A stretch of 64,000 nt of DNA from Eremophila alpestris peregrina (lineage: Eukaryota > Chordata > Aves > Passeriformes > Alaudidae). The number at the start of each line of letters is the position of its first letter. Position 1 is the stretch's first letter. The notes beneath the pieces are model-generated. The model had not been told where the DNA came from. It ran no database searches and saw only the letters and a list, made by a program, of their open reading frames with translations. A program made the position numbers and the translations under genes. Of this stretch, positions 35,701 to 47,700 are shown in pieces. The stretch covers positions 17,260,297 to 17,324,296 of the forward strand of contig WMCF01000003.1 of the NCBI GenBank assembly GCA_009792885.1. Reading direction: 5' to 3'.

Positions 35701-38700
35701 ACAATCATAGAATAGTTTGAGTTGGAAGGGTCTTTTAAAGTTCCTCTAGTCCAACCCTCTTTGAAGAGCAGTAACATCTTCAACTAGATCAGGTTGCTCA
35801 GAACCCCATCCAACCTGACCATGAAAGTTTCCAGGCATGGGACATCTACAATGTGTGTACTGGTTCCATTTTGTTTATTGGACTGTTAATTATGTCAAAG
35901 ATGAGTTCAGTGAGTGGTTTTTGAGTTTTTATGATGTGTACTCCTGGCTTTTAAAAAACAAGTGCCTGCGTTCCAAGCTTACTGATTCAAAACACATTTT
36001 TAAACAAAGTTACCTGAAGAGCTTTAATTTACTTCTCATTTCAATCATCCATTTCAGCCTTTGGATTTTGTGAGTACAAAGAGCCAGATTCTACCCTACG
36101 AGCACTGAGACTACTTCACGACCTCCAGATTGGAGAGAAGAAGCTGCTGGTCAAAGTTGATGCAAAGACAAAGGCTCAGCTAGATGAATGGAAAGCAAAG
36201 AAAAAGGCATCTAATGGGGTATGTATATAATGTGTGATTTGCATTCTTTTAGTAGAATGTCAGTGTAACTTTACTTGCTAGATCAGATTGTGAGCATGTC
36301 TTAGTTTCTACTTCTTTCTGTGTCTTTAATTCCTTTTAACATTTTGTCAGAATCCCATTAATGAATCTGAAGGTATGTTGAAAGGCAGAGAAGTGTAAGA
36401 TCTTAATTCCAGTGTTTGAACTTATCTGCAAGCTACAATTACATTTCTAGAATCAATTCTGTGATTCATTATAAAGTGTAGTCTTAGGTGCTATATGTTT
36501 TGATTCTGTTGCTTCAGTTTTGTTTAGAAACTCTTAAAAGTGCTTAAACCCTAGAAGAGATTACTCTATCAATCTGTGAATTTGCTGTCTGAGGGGAATT
36601 GAGGTTTCTTTCCCCTCCACTGATGTTCTTTTGGAACAAATCAATGAAAAGGAAGGAAGTAGATCATTCAGTAGAAGAGACAGGTATCAGGCAGTGGGCC
36701 ACTTTCAGACATTTAGTAGATGGGAAAATTACTTTTGTACTGTCCCTTTCTAAAGCTAAGGATCTGTTCTGGAATAATTGCAGATAGTTGGTATGTTGAA
36801 TTCTTACTGAGATGCAAAGATACTTAATTGACAAGTTTGCATTAAAGTTAAATGTGTCTGTTTCTTTGATAGAATAGTGTCTGTTTCTTTGCTAGAACCC
36901 AAATCAAGTTGGGCTTTGTCTCTAACTCTCAAAGTTTTGCATGTGCCTTAAGATATCAATTTAAACAGTTTTTCTCTGTAAAATCAAAGTGAGAAGAGGC
37001 TCTTTTTCTGCAAACTGAAAACACTAATGACGCTTTAGCCAGTAAATTGTAAAAGTTCCAGTTTGGAATTTTTCTTAAATGTATGTAGACTATAGTGGAG
37101 ACACAGATACTTCTATTTCATTTTACCTAACCAGAAGCAGAGGCATAATGATGACTTAAAGTACTTGACGTGTTTTTGACTGGATACCCTGTGTTTGGGA
37201 TTAAATGCAATGGCTTAGTAAAGCAGAGTGCTAATTTTGTGAGGTTTGAGTAGGGTACTGTACTAGCCCTTAGCCTAGGTAAGTGCTTGATTGGACTGCG
37301 CTTTCATTCTGTGCTTCCTTGTTTCATGTTGGCATCACCTGTGAATCTATGCTTCACAGCTGATGTTACAAACAAGCTTGAAGTATTTCTGGAGTTCTTG
37401 TAGATCTCTCAAGAATTTTGTTTTCTTTGAGCCCCTGTGAGTTACAGTCAGTCTGGGGGGATTGACTGTAATATAGCAGCAGGTGCTGTTTGTGGCTTTG
37501 GTGAAGGCAACTGTATGAGCCCATTCTCTTGAACTGTAGAATGAGATTAACTCCATGGTTTTTGTTGAGTTTTTATTTGATTTGGTTGCTTTTTTGTTCT
37601 TTTTCGTGGTGGTGCAAAGAAAGGCAGTGAATTGCTGAGGAGTATTGATGAAGTGCATTGTAATCAAACTGCTTGCAATTCCTTTCATACCATCATTGGT
37701 GTGCTGGTGCCACTTGGATCCAAAAGTTTCAAATTTTCTCAAATATTTTGAATTAAGAAATCAAACATGTAAACTACAGCACAATTTCATATAGAGACCA
37801 CACCAAGCTCCTCTCCCTGATCACTTCTTCTCCCTGGATCTCTTCAATTCCACTCCCTGTCACTACCTTCTAGCTCTTTTCAGCCTGCTCCTCCTTGGCC
37901 TGGCAGCTTCTTCAGCTCCAACTGAATCCTCCCTTCCCCCTCATTCTTAGCTGCTGCTCCATCAGACCCTTCCCTCCCCCTCACTCCACCCACCACCTAT
38001 GGTTTGACGGGATACCCAGCTGGATTCTCAGGTGAGATTCCATTTTTCTAAAAGATTCAGGGGATCGAGAGATGGGTGACCTTGCTCAGTGTGCAGATCA
38101 TCATTCTACCCTTTCATACAATATTTAGTGAAAGGCGCTTCTTTGTGTTCCTTTTCCTCCCTACAAGGCTGAAAGGGGCAAAAAGATGAGGAACTGCAAA
38201 GTACTTGATCAACAATAATTTGAAAAATAGTTCGTTGTGCAAGGAATGTTTTCCCTAATGATGTTTCTTTATATGGTTCTCCCACTTGAGGTTGCAGCTT
38301 GGAAGTTTTAGGTAGGCATTAATATTGCATGGCACTTAAGTAGAAGGCTTGGAGGAACTGCTGTTGAAGTGACTTGAAGTTCTGGAACATAAAAGGCAAA
38401 ACTTTTGACCAAGAGCTGCACTATAGTGATTGCCTTTCTGGGAGTGTGTGGGTGCTCTCTCTTTTCCTGTCTACTGCCCTAATCACCATTTTTCTGTTCT
38501 ATTTTATTATGTTATTTTATTATGCAATCCTACACCAGCTCTCTGCAACCATTCCATTAAACTGTGGTAGTGCCAGTGTGAAAGGATCTGACTAATATAA
38601 TGCAGTTGATAATTGTATTTTTAGGTGGTTTGGTTTTCATGAGGTGAGTTGTTTTGTTTGGGTTTTTTGTTTTGTTTTGGGTTTTTTGTTGTTTGTTTTT

Positions 38701-41700
38701 CGTTTTGTTTTGTGGAATTTTTTTTTTTTTGTTCGGGGTTTTGCTTTTTTGTAGTAGATACTGTAGGGGCATGAATGTGATGATGAAAGGTGAACTTCTG
38801 ATAAAACCACTATTACTCTCAATTTGTTAAGACCTGTTACTTTCCTATTTTTCCTTAGAACTCCAGACCAGAGACAACAAATGATGATGATGAAGCGCTG
38901 GATGAGGAAACAAAGAGAAGAGATCAGATAATTAAAGGGGCCATTGATGTCTTAATACGAGAATATTCCAGCGAGCTCAATGCCCCCTCCCAGGAATCTG
39001 ACTCTCACCCCAGGAAGAAGAAAAAGGAAAAGAAGGAGGACGTATGTGTTTTGATTTTGGACAAAACAGATTTTTTTTTTTCTTCAACTCACCTTTATAT
39101 AATGGCCAAACCTTGTGCAAATACTTTAAGCCTAAACTTCTGATGAGAAAACAAATCAACAAGCATTGCTGTCAGCAGCAGTTTCTTTTTTTTTTTTTTT
39201 TTTGAGCTGAAAACTAGTCAGTAATAGACAATAGCTCTTACAAGAAAATAATGCATTTTCTCTTNNNNNNNNNNNNNNNNTTTTTTTTTTTTTTTTGAGC
39301 TGAAAACTAGTCAGTTATAGACACCATCCCTTCAGGATGGTTTAGGCATTTAAGCACCTAAACTTTTTGGAACAACAGGTTTGAATCTGGGCGGGACTGA
39401 ACCGACCTTTCATCCCTCTGAAGGTGGAAATACTGAATTTAGTGCAGTTTAATCTGTATGTGCATGTAGGGTTTTTCAGATAAGAACTTAAAAAACAACT
39501 GTATAGAGTTGCTGCATATCATCCACTTCCAGGGAAAGATGCCAGGGCGCTATTGTAATGCCACGAATTTGGTGGTTTTTGACAAAATTCTTCTCTCTGC
39601 TTATAGCGTGCATTCTTGTAGTGTGCCTTGATCCAACTGGTTGCAGCTGTCTACCCATATTTGGAAGCACTTCGTTAGTGTCCTTGAAGGGATCCTGCAG
39701 GGATGAAAGGCATATTGTAATCTTCCTGCCGTACAAAATCTCTTTTAAACACCTCTCAATTTGGCTGGATTTGGTCAGCCAGCTTTCCTATCTTGTGCAA
39801 AAAAAGCCATGTTAAGCAGGAATGAATGTTCTGGTTTGGACCTGCTTCTGTGAATGACCTTTTTATGGATTAAAACAAAATGGAGAAGGGGGAACAAGGA
39901 TAAGCAAACTCAGACTTAGCTTTTTCAGCAAAGTTTCTAACCATGGGAAAATGGGCTTTCCCACCTACCTTTCTGCACCTTATATGAAAGAGATTGGAAA
40001 ATTGTTTGACCAAGATTTTTACCCACTTAAGTCTTCTGCAAAGTACCTATTCCAAGGCAATGATGCAGTTTTGAATGCTTATGGAGTTTAAATGTGGTGC
40101 AAGAAACATCTCCCTCAGGGAGCAAGTCTGTCTTCCCACAACATTGTTAGTCATGGCCAACCTGAGGCATAAAAGTGCTGAGCTGAGAATTTGTTTTTCT
40201 TTCCTCTCCCTCCCTTTGGGAGAAGATGTTTTCTTTGATGACAATGTGCAACTGAGTCACTGTCTAATGCTATCAGCTGTATTTTTCTGTTACAAGCACT
40301 GTTACAATGTTTATTGTCCTGTGGGTAAATATATATGTATATAGCCATGAATAATGCCAGGTAGTTAAACATTGAAAGAGACCTTTGCAGTCATGAAGAG
40401 CTGGGGGCTGAGTATGTCCCTGTGACAGAGCTATATTCTCTTAGCTCTGTGTTATGTAGAACTTTACTGATCTGAGCTAGCCAAGTAGCCAAATAAGCTC
40501 TTTTAAAATATGCAGCACTTGTGGGTTGAAATTGCACCCCATCATCCTTCCCATACTGGGAAGGAGGACAAGAAACTTGGAAGTTGCCATCTTTGGCCTG
40601 TGTGAATAGAGGTGGGAGTGAAGAGATGGTATTAGCTTGTTGTTCTCTTGTCCATAAAGGAGAGGGGACAGAAAGACTGTTGTGGGTGGGGGGAAAAGGG
40701 AAGGTGGATGCAGATATATTGTGGGGGCGGTGAGGGGGGTGTGGAAACTCCCCAGCTTTGGGGCTGTTTTCCCCTGAAGAGCTTCATGTGGAGATGACTC
40801 CTGCTGGTGTTAGCAGCAGAGGCTGTTAGTTCTTCTGAGTGAAGGCATGACTGCTGTGGGGGAGTTGCAAATGTGTGTGGGGAGCTGAGAGTGAGTGAAT
40901 TCTGGTTTTCAATTTCAAGCACGGGGGAACCTCGCTAATTCGCACTAACTATAAGAGCAGGTGCAATCGACCAAATTCTGCGAATTAGCGAGTAAATAAA
41001 ATCAAGACATTCCCACTGCAAATATACTTACTTATTTTGGCAAGTGTAGCTTAGCCTTGTTCCTGATGCTACCACAGCATACTAATATCCTGTAGAACAC
41101 TTGTAATTCAGTGAAGTCTTACTAACATGAGACGTCACTACGTGTTAAGTAGTTCAGCAAAGGGAGAATTAGCGAGGTTCTTCTGTAACTTTGTTGAATC
41201 AGAGAAATGAGATCACAGCAATACAATATTGCTTTGTAGTACAAACATACAAAACATTGTTTTTCAGAGTAGTGTGCAATCTATTTTTAAAAAAAAAAAT
41301 CTCCGTGGATTTTTCCGCAGATTTTCCGCAGATTTCCAGTGGCCCCACTGATACCTTATCCACTCATCACCAAGGTTCGTTTACATTGTAGGCTTTGACA
41401 ATGACTATGTTTACTGCTAGTTGCCAGATTTGTGACTCTTGTCCATCTGATTTTTTTTTTTTTCCACTCATTAACATCAGACTGTCAGGTTTGGTACTGC
41501 AGAAGGACTTTATTTATCTCTTGCGAGACTGGTTGAAAACTTCTAACCTTCAGCTTTTCTCTTGTTCTCCTGTGTCTGTACAGATGGCTGTTAATGCTTT
41601 TACTCCTGTCCCCCTTGTTTTTTAGGAGGATATAAATGCTATAGAAATGGAGGAAGACAAAAGAGACCTGATATCAAGAGAGATCAGTAAATTCAGAGAC

Positions 41701-44700
41701 ACACACAAGGTAGTATTCTTGTTTTTGCACTTGATACAAATTAGGCTTATTCAAAATCCAAAAAACCACTATTATAAAATATAGCAATACATTGCAATAT
41801 CACTTAAAATGATGTTTATATTAGGTTGAATATACATGTAGTTCTTATTATACAAGTCAGAAAAAGACAGTTGCCACGTTAAAGTGGCCCGTGACATCTT
41901 TATGCTAAGACTTTGATTGCTACTGAGTATTTTTGCAGTCTTCTCACTTCAGCATGAATAAAGGCAGCTTAAGTTGCTACACATACATTAAGTCAAGATA
42001 TTTATAAGTGGAGGCTAAACGGGGCTGCAGTATAAGGCATACACTTGAGTGTGTTTCTCTAGGTAGATTTGTAACATTATCCAAGATTTTTGAAGAGATA
42101 AAACGTGAATTAAATTAAAGTCTTATATTTTAATAGTTCTAAGTTAAGAGTGGGGGAAGATTAAAAATAGGTCAGTGGTTACCAGACTTACCAAACTTTA
42201 GATGCATGGAAGAACTGTAAATTCCCATAAAGCTAATCTATTCATTGACCCCCACCATTATGATAGAGATCATATGGTGACTAATGCAAGATGAAACTCA
42301 CAGCTTGGAAAGTAACATGGAATAGGATGTAAGTATGAGTTTCTGTTTTTTATTATACTTATGGATGCCCCCTCAGAAAAATATGCAAAGGGGTAACTGG
42401 CTTGGAAATGTTTGTGCACATCAAGTCCCACCCCAGGGTCCCCACTTACAGAAGTTTCCACTAATGCTAGTGCATATGTGAATGTTTCTGCTTTGGAAAG
42501 TGATACTTGCGAATCGGAGAGCACAACTATGCATGTGATGTTCTTATTTTAATGTTCAGCTTAAAGTTGGTATTCATTTTTCCCCAACAAGATGGGAGTA
42601 GTCCTTGGCCTGGGGAAGTATCAACAAGGTGCTCTTTTGAGCACACACTTTTCTTTCAAAACACCCCCAAATCAGCATTAAAGAGAATGCTGATGATACA
42701 GCAAGGTGAAGTGTGCCCATGTTGTTCAGCTTTACCACATGCAGTCACTGGGGATGTACCATGTTTTCATGCAACTGTATCAATATGAACAAAGGTGACT
42801 ACATGTTCTTGTATGTACATGTATGCCGTTTTTCTCTTGACTAAAGTTGTTCAAGATAGAAACCAGGGGGAAAAATCTAGAAAAAGTCATCTGGAGAAGC
42901 TCAGCAATTGAATGTGAAACTGGTTAGTGGTGAAACTTCAGTAGAATTATGTTCAATTCCAAGCCCCGAGTTGTCACTGTTACTAAAATACAAACAGTAA
43001 ATACAAAGTAATATTTTTTTAAAATTGCAAACAAAACAAACAAAAACCAAAGCTTCACTGTTTGAGAAGCTGATGGGCATTTCACTGCCCTTGATTTGTA
43101 CTTTTGGGGGGCTATTTTGGGTTTCCTAACATTAAAATTCAACTGGAAGTAGTCATTGTGTATATTGGATATGTTTAAAAGGGGCTGTTGAATCCTTAGC
43201 AGCGGGCTAGTGAGCACAGTGAACCTTTGCATGTTTTTGGTATGAGTTTATAAACAATAACGACAGACTGTCAGGGTGTCAGCATTGCAGGGGGCGTCCA
43301 TTTACAGCACGGACGAGTCTGAAGAGAGCTCAAGGTAAGATTTATAATTCTTCTACCTGTTCATTTCTGTTCATTACTTCAGTTTATCTGATACTGTTCC
43401 CATCCCATTGCCCTGTCAGGTCCTTTTACTTAGGTTTACCGAAGTTGACTGAGGTCAGATTTTGATTACAAAATACACCAGTTTATTTTTTCAATTGGAT
43501 TTTAAGAAAGTGGACTTAGGAAAAGGATTTTAATATACCAAAACTCATGCAGGTATATTGACACTTCTGTGAATATATTTTTAATAAAAGAAAGAAACCC
43601 ACTCTCTTGAGAAATCTCACCATAAACAAAGTTTTTGAGAGTGGTGAAACAGCAGGAGTTCAGCTAAAGAAATTTCTATTGGAACATCTAAGATAACCTG
43701 TAAGTATCAACCACTTCAGTATGTAAACTTTCTTTAAAAGTTTTTGAAATTTGAGGTAAGTTGTTTTTAGAAGTTGGCAACCTAGTTTAACATTTGTCCC
43801 TACTGAGGTTTAACACTGTAAAGCTCCTGGATAATACAGTCCTTAGAAATTAGTTTTTCAGCCCAGTGTATATTATAGGATCTAAGTTTTTTTTTTTTTT
43901 TCCACATCAGTTTGCTACCAGTTCCTACCATTTTTAGTCCCTTTTTCCTTTTGTGATTTCAATGTATCCAACATGGATTTGCCTGTATTGTGTTATCAAT
44001 GCAGCATAGTTTCACTGGATACATTAATCACTAGTGAATTAGCTTTATTTCTGTAATCCTTTGTCGGTTCTCTGGTCTCTGTGCCTATGGCAGAAGAACA
44101 CTAATCAGGTAAGATTGCTTTTTAAAGTTGTCTTAAATGCTTTGTTTAAAAGAAAAGAAAAAAAAAAAGACAAACCAGAGAAAATGCTGTTTTATTGTTC
44201 CAGTTTTTAATTTCATTTCAGTGATGGTAAACGTGGAGCCAAAGGGGATAAACCTGTTTATTCTGCTCAATATTTGTTCAAAAAGTGGTGTTCTTGCATC
44301 CATGAGGTTGAAATTTGGTATATTTGGTTGTTATTTGGTATATTTGTGAACCGTGTACTTGCTCTTCCTCCCAGAAACATAGCTAATAGGCAAGGTTAAT
44401 CCAGTGTTGGCGGTCCATGTCCTAGCACAGCATCTGTAAGTTAACACATAACAATTGCTTCCAAGGATGGATTTATCTATCATTCTGTTGATGTATTTTC
44501 TATTGTCTTATAGGAATTCTGGTCATAAGAACTGTTTCTATATGAAAAAAGTTGCAATTTTGTACAATTTTTAGTAAAACTGTAGCAGGTAACCTTTAGT
44601 TTCTGTGTTTCAAAAGAGCTATTTCCAACCTTTTTTTAACTATCTCCATCTTGCAGTGGTGGAAGTTAAGATTCCATTCTGCAGAGTCCAGTTCTTACCA

Positions 44701-47700
44701 ATGAACACTTAGAATTTTTTAGGGAGGGAAAAGGGGAAAAGTGACCATTTTCTTCACTGTTTAACCACATGCACTGTGTGTAAGTGGATATATTTCTTTA
44801 CCCAAGTTTTCATCTAGGATGGTTTTGGTGTGCCAAGACTTTTTGGGAAGCAACTCTCTGTCCCAGTAAGCATTCCACTGAAATGTATTTTCCTAATTGA
44901 ACAGAGTTAATTTTATCAGCTGGAAGTTCACTTTACTTGTACCCAACTGGCTTATAGGGCCAGTGGAATTTGAGTCCCACCTGCATCATGACTGGTAGCG
45001 CACTCTGAATGTGCAGTTTAGTCAGCTCACAATACAAGGCCAGCCCTACTCTGCTAAGGTTGGAGATTGCTGGTCTGTGTAGATCTGTGCTTTTGCACGA
45101 AACTTAGTCTTGTGATTGCTGCATTTTGATTTCATACTTATACTTCCAAAAAATACCCACCAAACCCTATTTAATATTTTAAAGTTAGTGGCGGTTTTGG
45201 TATGTCCATTACCAGCCCTGTGTGTTGCGTCGGGAGTATCCGGTTAGTGTAACTGCCGAATTAACTATGAAAGTTCTCTTGTTGGTTTTTAGAAACTGGA
45301 GGAGGAAAAAGGCAAAAAGGAGAAAGAAAGACAGGAAATTGAAAAAGAACGCAGAGAAAGAGAAAGGGAACGGGAGCGTGAACGAGAAAGGAGGGAGCGT
45401 GAAAGAGAGAGGGAACGTGAACGAGAGAAGGAGAAGGAGCGGGAGCGTGAACGGGAGCGAGATAGGGACCGTGACCGCACTAAGGACCGGGACAGAGACC
45501 GCGAGCGGGACAGAGACCGCGACAGAGATCGCGAACGGAGCTCAGATCGCAACAAGGATCGCAGCAGATCAAGGTAAATGTGCTTCAGCTGCTGGTTCCT
45601 TCACTTTTCTTAGTGCTGTTTACTAAAAGCATATAGTTCAGTAGATAGGTGCCATTCAAAAGAGAATGATCCTTGTGGAAGATCAGAGTAACAGCAGGAA
45701 ATGCAAATTGGGAGAATACTTGTTTTCCCCCACAGCATAAGAATATAAAAACTGCAATGCGCAGTAAGCAATTCTCCAGTTATGACTTAAGCATACTGGT
45801 TTTGTCTCAAATCCTGTTTTTCATTATTAGCTTTATTCCTGCCTAAGGTTACCTTATGTTTGTGGTATTAGCTTAAGCCGGTTTTATAATTTTCTTTAAG
45901 TGGTGGGCTTCTTAGTTGGATTTTGGGAGGTTTGTTTCAGTTGGTTTGGTTTGGATTTTTTGTTTGGTTTATGGGTTTTTTTAGTAAGAGAGAAGATTAC
46001 TCTTTCAAGCTGTTATTAATCATATCATATTCCAAGTGCTGCTTTCACATTAAATCATCTTGTCAGAAGTGTTAAAATTGTCTGTAAGCTACATAAACAT
46101 GAAAGATTTGTTAAGGGCAGCCTTTATTTCTGGTGGTTTTGGCTGTGGAGAACTGCTAACACAGTCTGATGAGAAATAGCCATATGCTCATGCTTAGTTT
46201 CTGTAGATACTGCTATTTAATCTTAGATCCTATCAGTCATTTGATTGAATGGAGATGGAGGCTCTGTACTGAACTTTGGGATTTTTTTCTTCCTTCAGAG
46301 AAAAAAGCAGAGACAGGGAAAGAGAACGAGAACGCGAGAGGGAGAGAGAACGGGAGCGCGAGCGGGAACGGGAGCGAGAACGGGAGCGGGAGAGAGAGCG
46401 GGAAAGGGAGCGGGAGAAGGATAAGAAGAGAGACCGAGAGGAAGATGAGGAAGATGCCTATGAACGACGAAAACTGGAGAGGAAACTGCGTGAAAAGGAA
46501 GCTGCATATCAAGAGGTAGGTTGGAATTTTTAAGGTTCTTTAAATTAAAATATGTTTCTGAGAGTTGATAACATGTCCTCTGGTATAAAATACATCATTC
46601 TCTTTTTCCTAAATATGTTTTTAATCCTTTGAGTACATGAGCTGGAGCAGAATATGTAAGTCATTGTCAAAATAGATTTTTTATTCTGATGTTTCAAATT
46701 AAACTTATGCTAATTATTTATAGTAGTTATTTTAAACAACAATCCAAGCTAACTTTGAAGTAGTACTGCTGTTCTTAATGTGCGTGAGGATTGAAGTGTA
46801 TTTTCTTCTGTTGCAGCGTCTTAAAAACTGGGAAATCAGAGAACGAAAAAAAAGTCGAGAGTACGAAAAAGAGGCTGAGAGGGAAGAAGAAAGAAGACGG
46901 GAAATGGTAAGGCTTAGAGTTTGACATATAATTTTCCTTTCCTTGTTTTCTTGGTCCCATTTAGAATGGAATATTCTGCTGTTATGTGTGTGGATAGTAA
47001 TAAAGCTCTCATTTTATATAAAGACCATGCGTGTTTTTATACCAAAAAAATCCTCAGTTAATAGACTGGAAACAGAAGATGTCTAGTAAATGATTACTAT
47101 TTAGAGTCTGAAAAACAAAGCCTAATGGTTTGATCTTGTGAAGGCAGAAGAGTGAGAAGCAGGCAGCTGCAAAACACTGTGGTCTGATCATCAGGCACTA
47201 TTCATCTGTAACTTGTGTCAGATTTGTGACAAAACCTGCTATGTGTTGTCATGCAGGTGGAACTAGTTCTTTTTTTAAACTTCCAACCTGCTCATGTGCC
47301 CAAATCTTCTATGAGATATGATACAGTATTCTTAATGTATATAAGCACTTTATCAACACCTGTCCTTAGTTCATTAGTTGTGAAATTATCCCAGTTACCA
47401 ATGTAACACTTGGAAGTTTTGTTGGAAAAGACACCTTTGGAGGATAGATAATTCTGTAATCTCACAGTTTTGTACTAAAGCATAAAGAAGTTTTTTTAAG
47501 TTTTAGGGGTGTTATTTCACTTCATAGTTTCCAGGAGAAGGAGAGAAAATGTTGAGAGAGTAAACAATGAGGAATTGCTTCAAAGCCATACATGCAAAGA
47601 AACACAGAGGAGCAAGAGCATTATAAAATACATTGTTCCATGTGGAATCCAGGTTTTCCCTCTAAATCCGTGAGGGGGATAAAATGTTTGAAATTGACTC

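Larger units (their letters stand above)
36219..38858 (+). other. RBM25: RBM25 intron 6
   Basis: A 2.6-kb intron. It holds a 131-codon antisense ORF (37347-37742) without recognisable homology, a pyrimidine-rich block (about 37795-37950) followed by an exon-like 81-nt segment (37951-38031), and T/G-rich low-complexity sequence (38650-38755). Confidence 0.8.
39042..41320 (+). other. RBM25: RBM25 intron 7
   Basis: A 2.3-kb intron holding the assembly gap, an old tRNA-derived SINE-like stretch and a degenerate DNA-transposon-like element, each listed separately. Confidence 0.85.
41710..45292 (+). other. RBM25: RBM25 intron 9
   Basis: A 3.6-kb intron, the longest within the coding region. It contains two exon-like segments, 43291-43334 and 44094-44108, listed separately, between phase-0 exons. 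No transposon recognised. Confidence 0.8.

Noticed and set aside
38777..38805. C/D-box snoRNA-like GTGATGA...CTGA
   Set aside because: The boxes are only about 20 nt apart and no terminal stem is visible.
45289..45555. Antisense Arg/Ser-rich ORF resembling an SR protein
   Set aside because: It is the reverse complement of the RBM25 Arg-Glu repeat; the likeness is compositional only.
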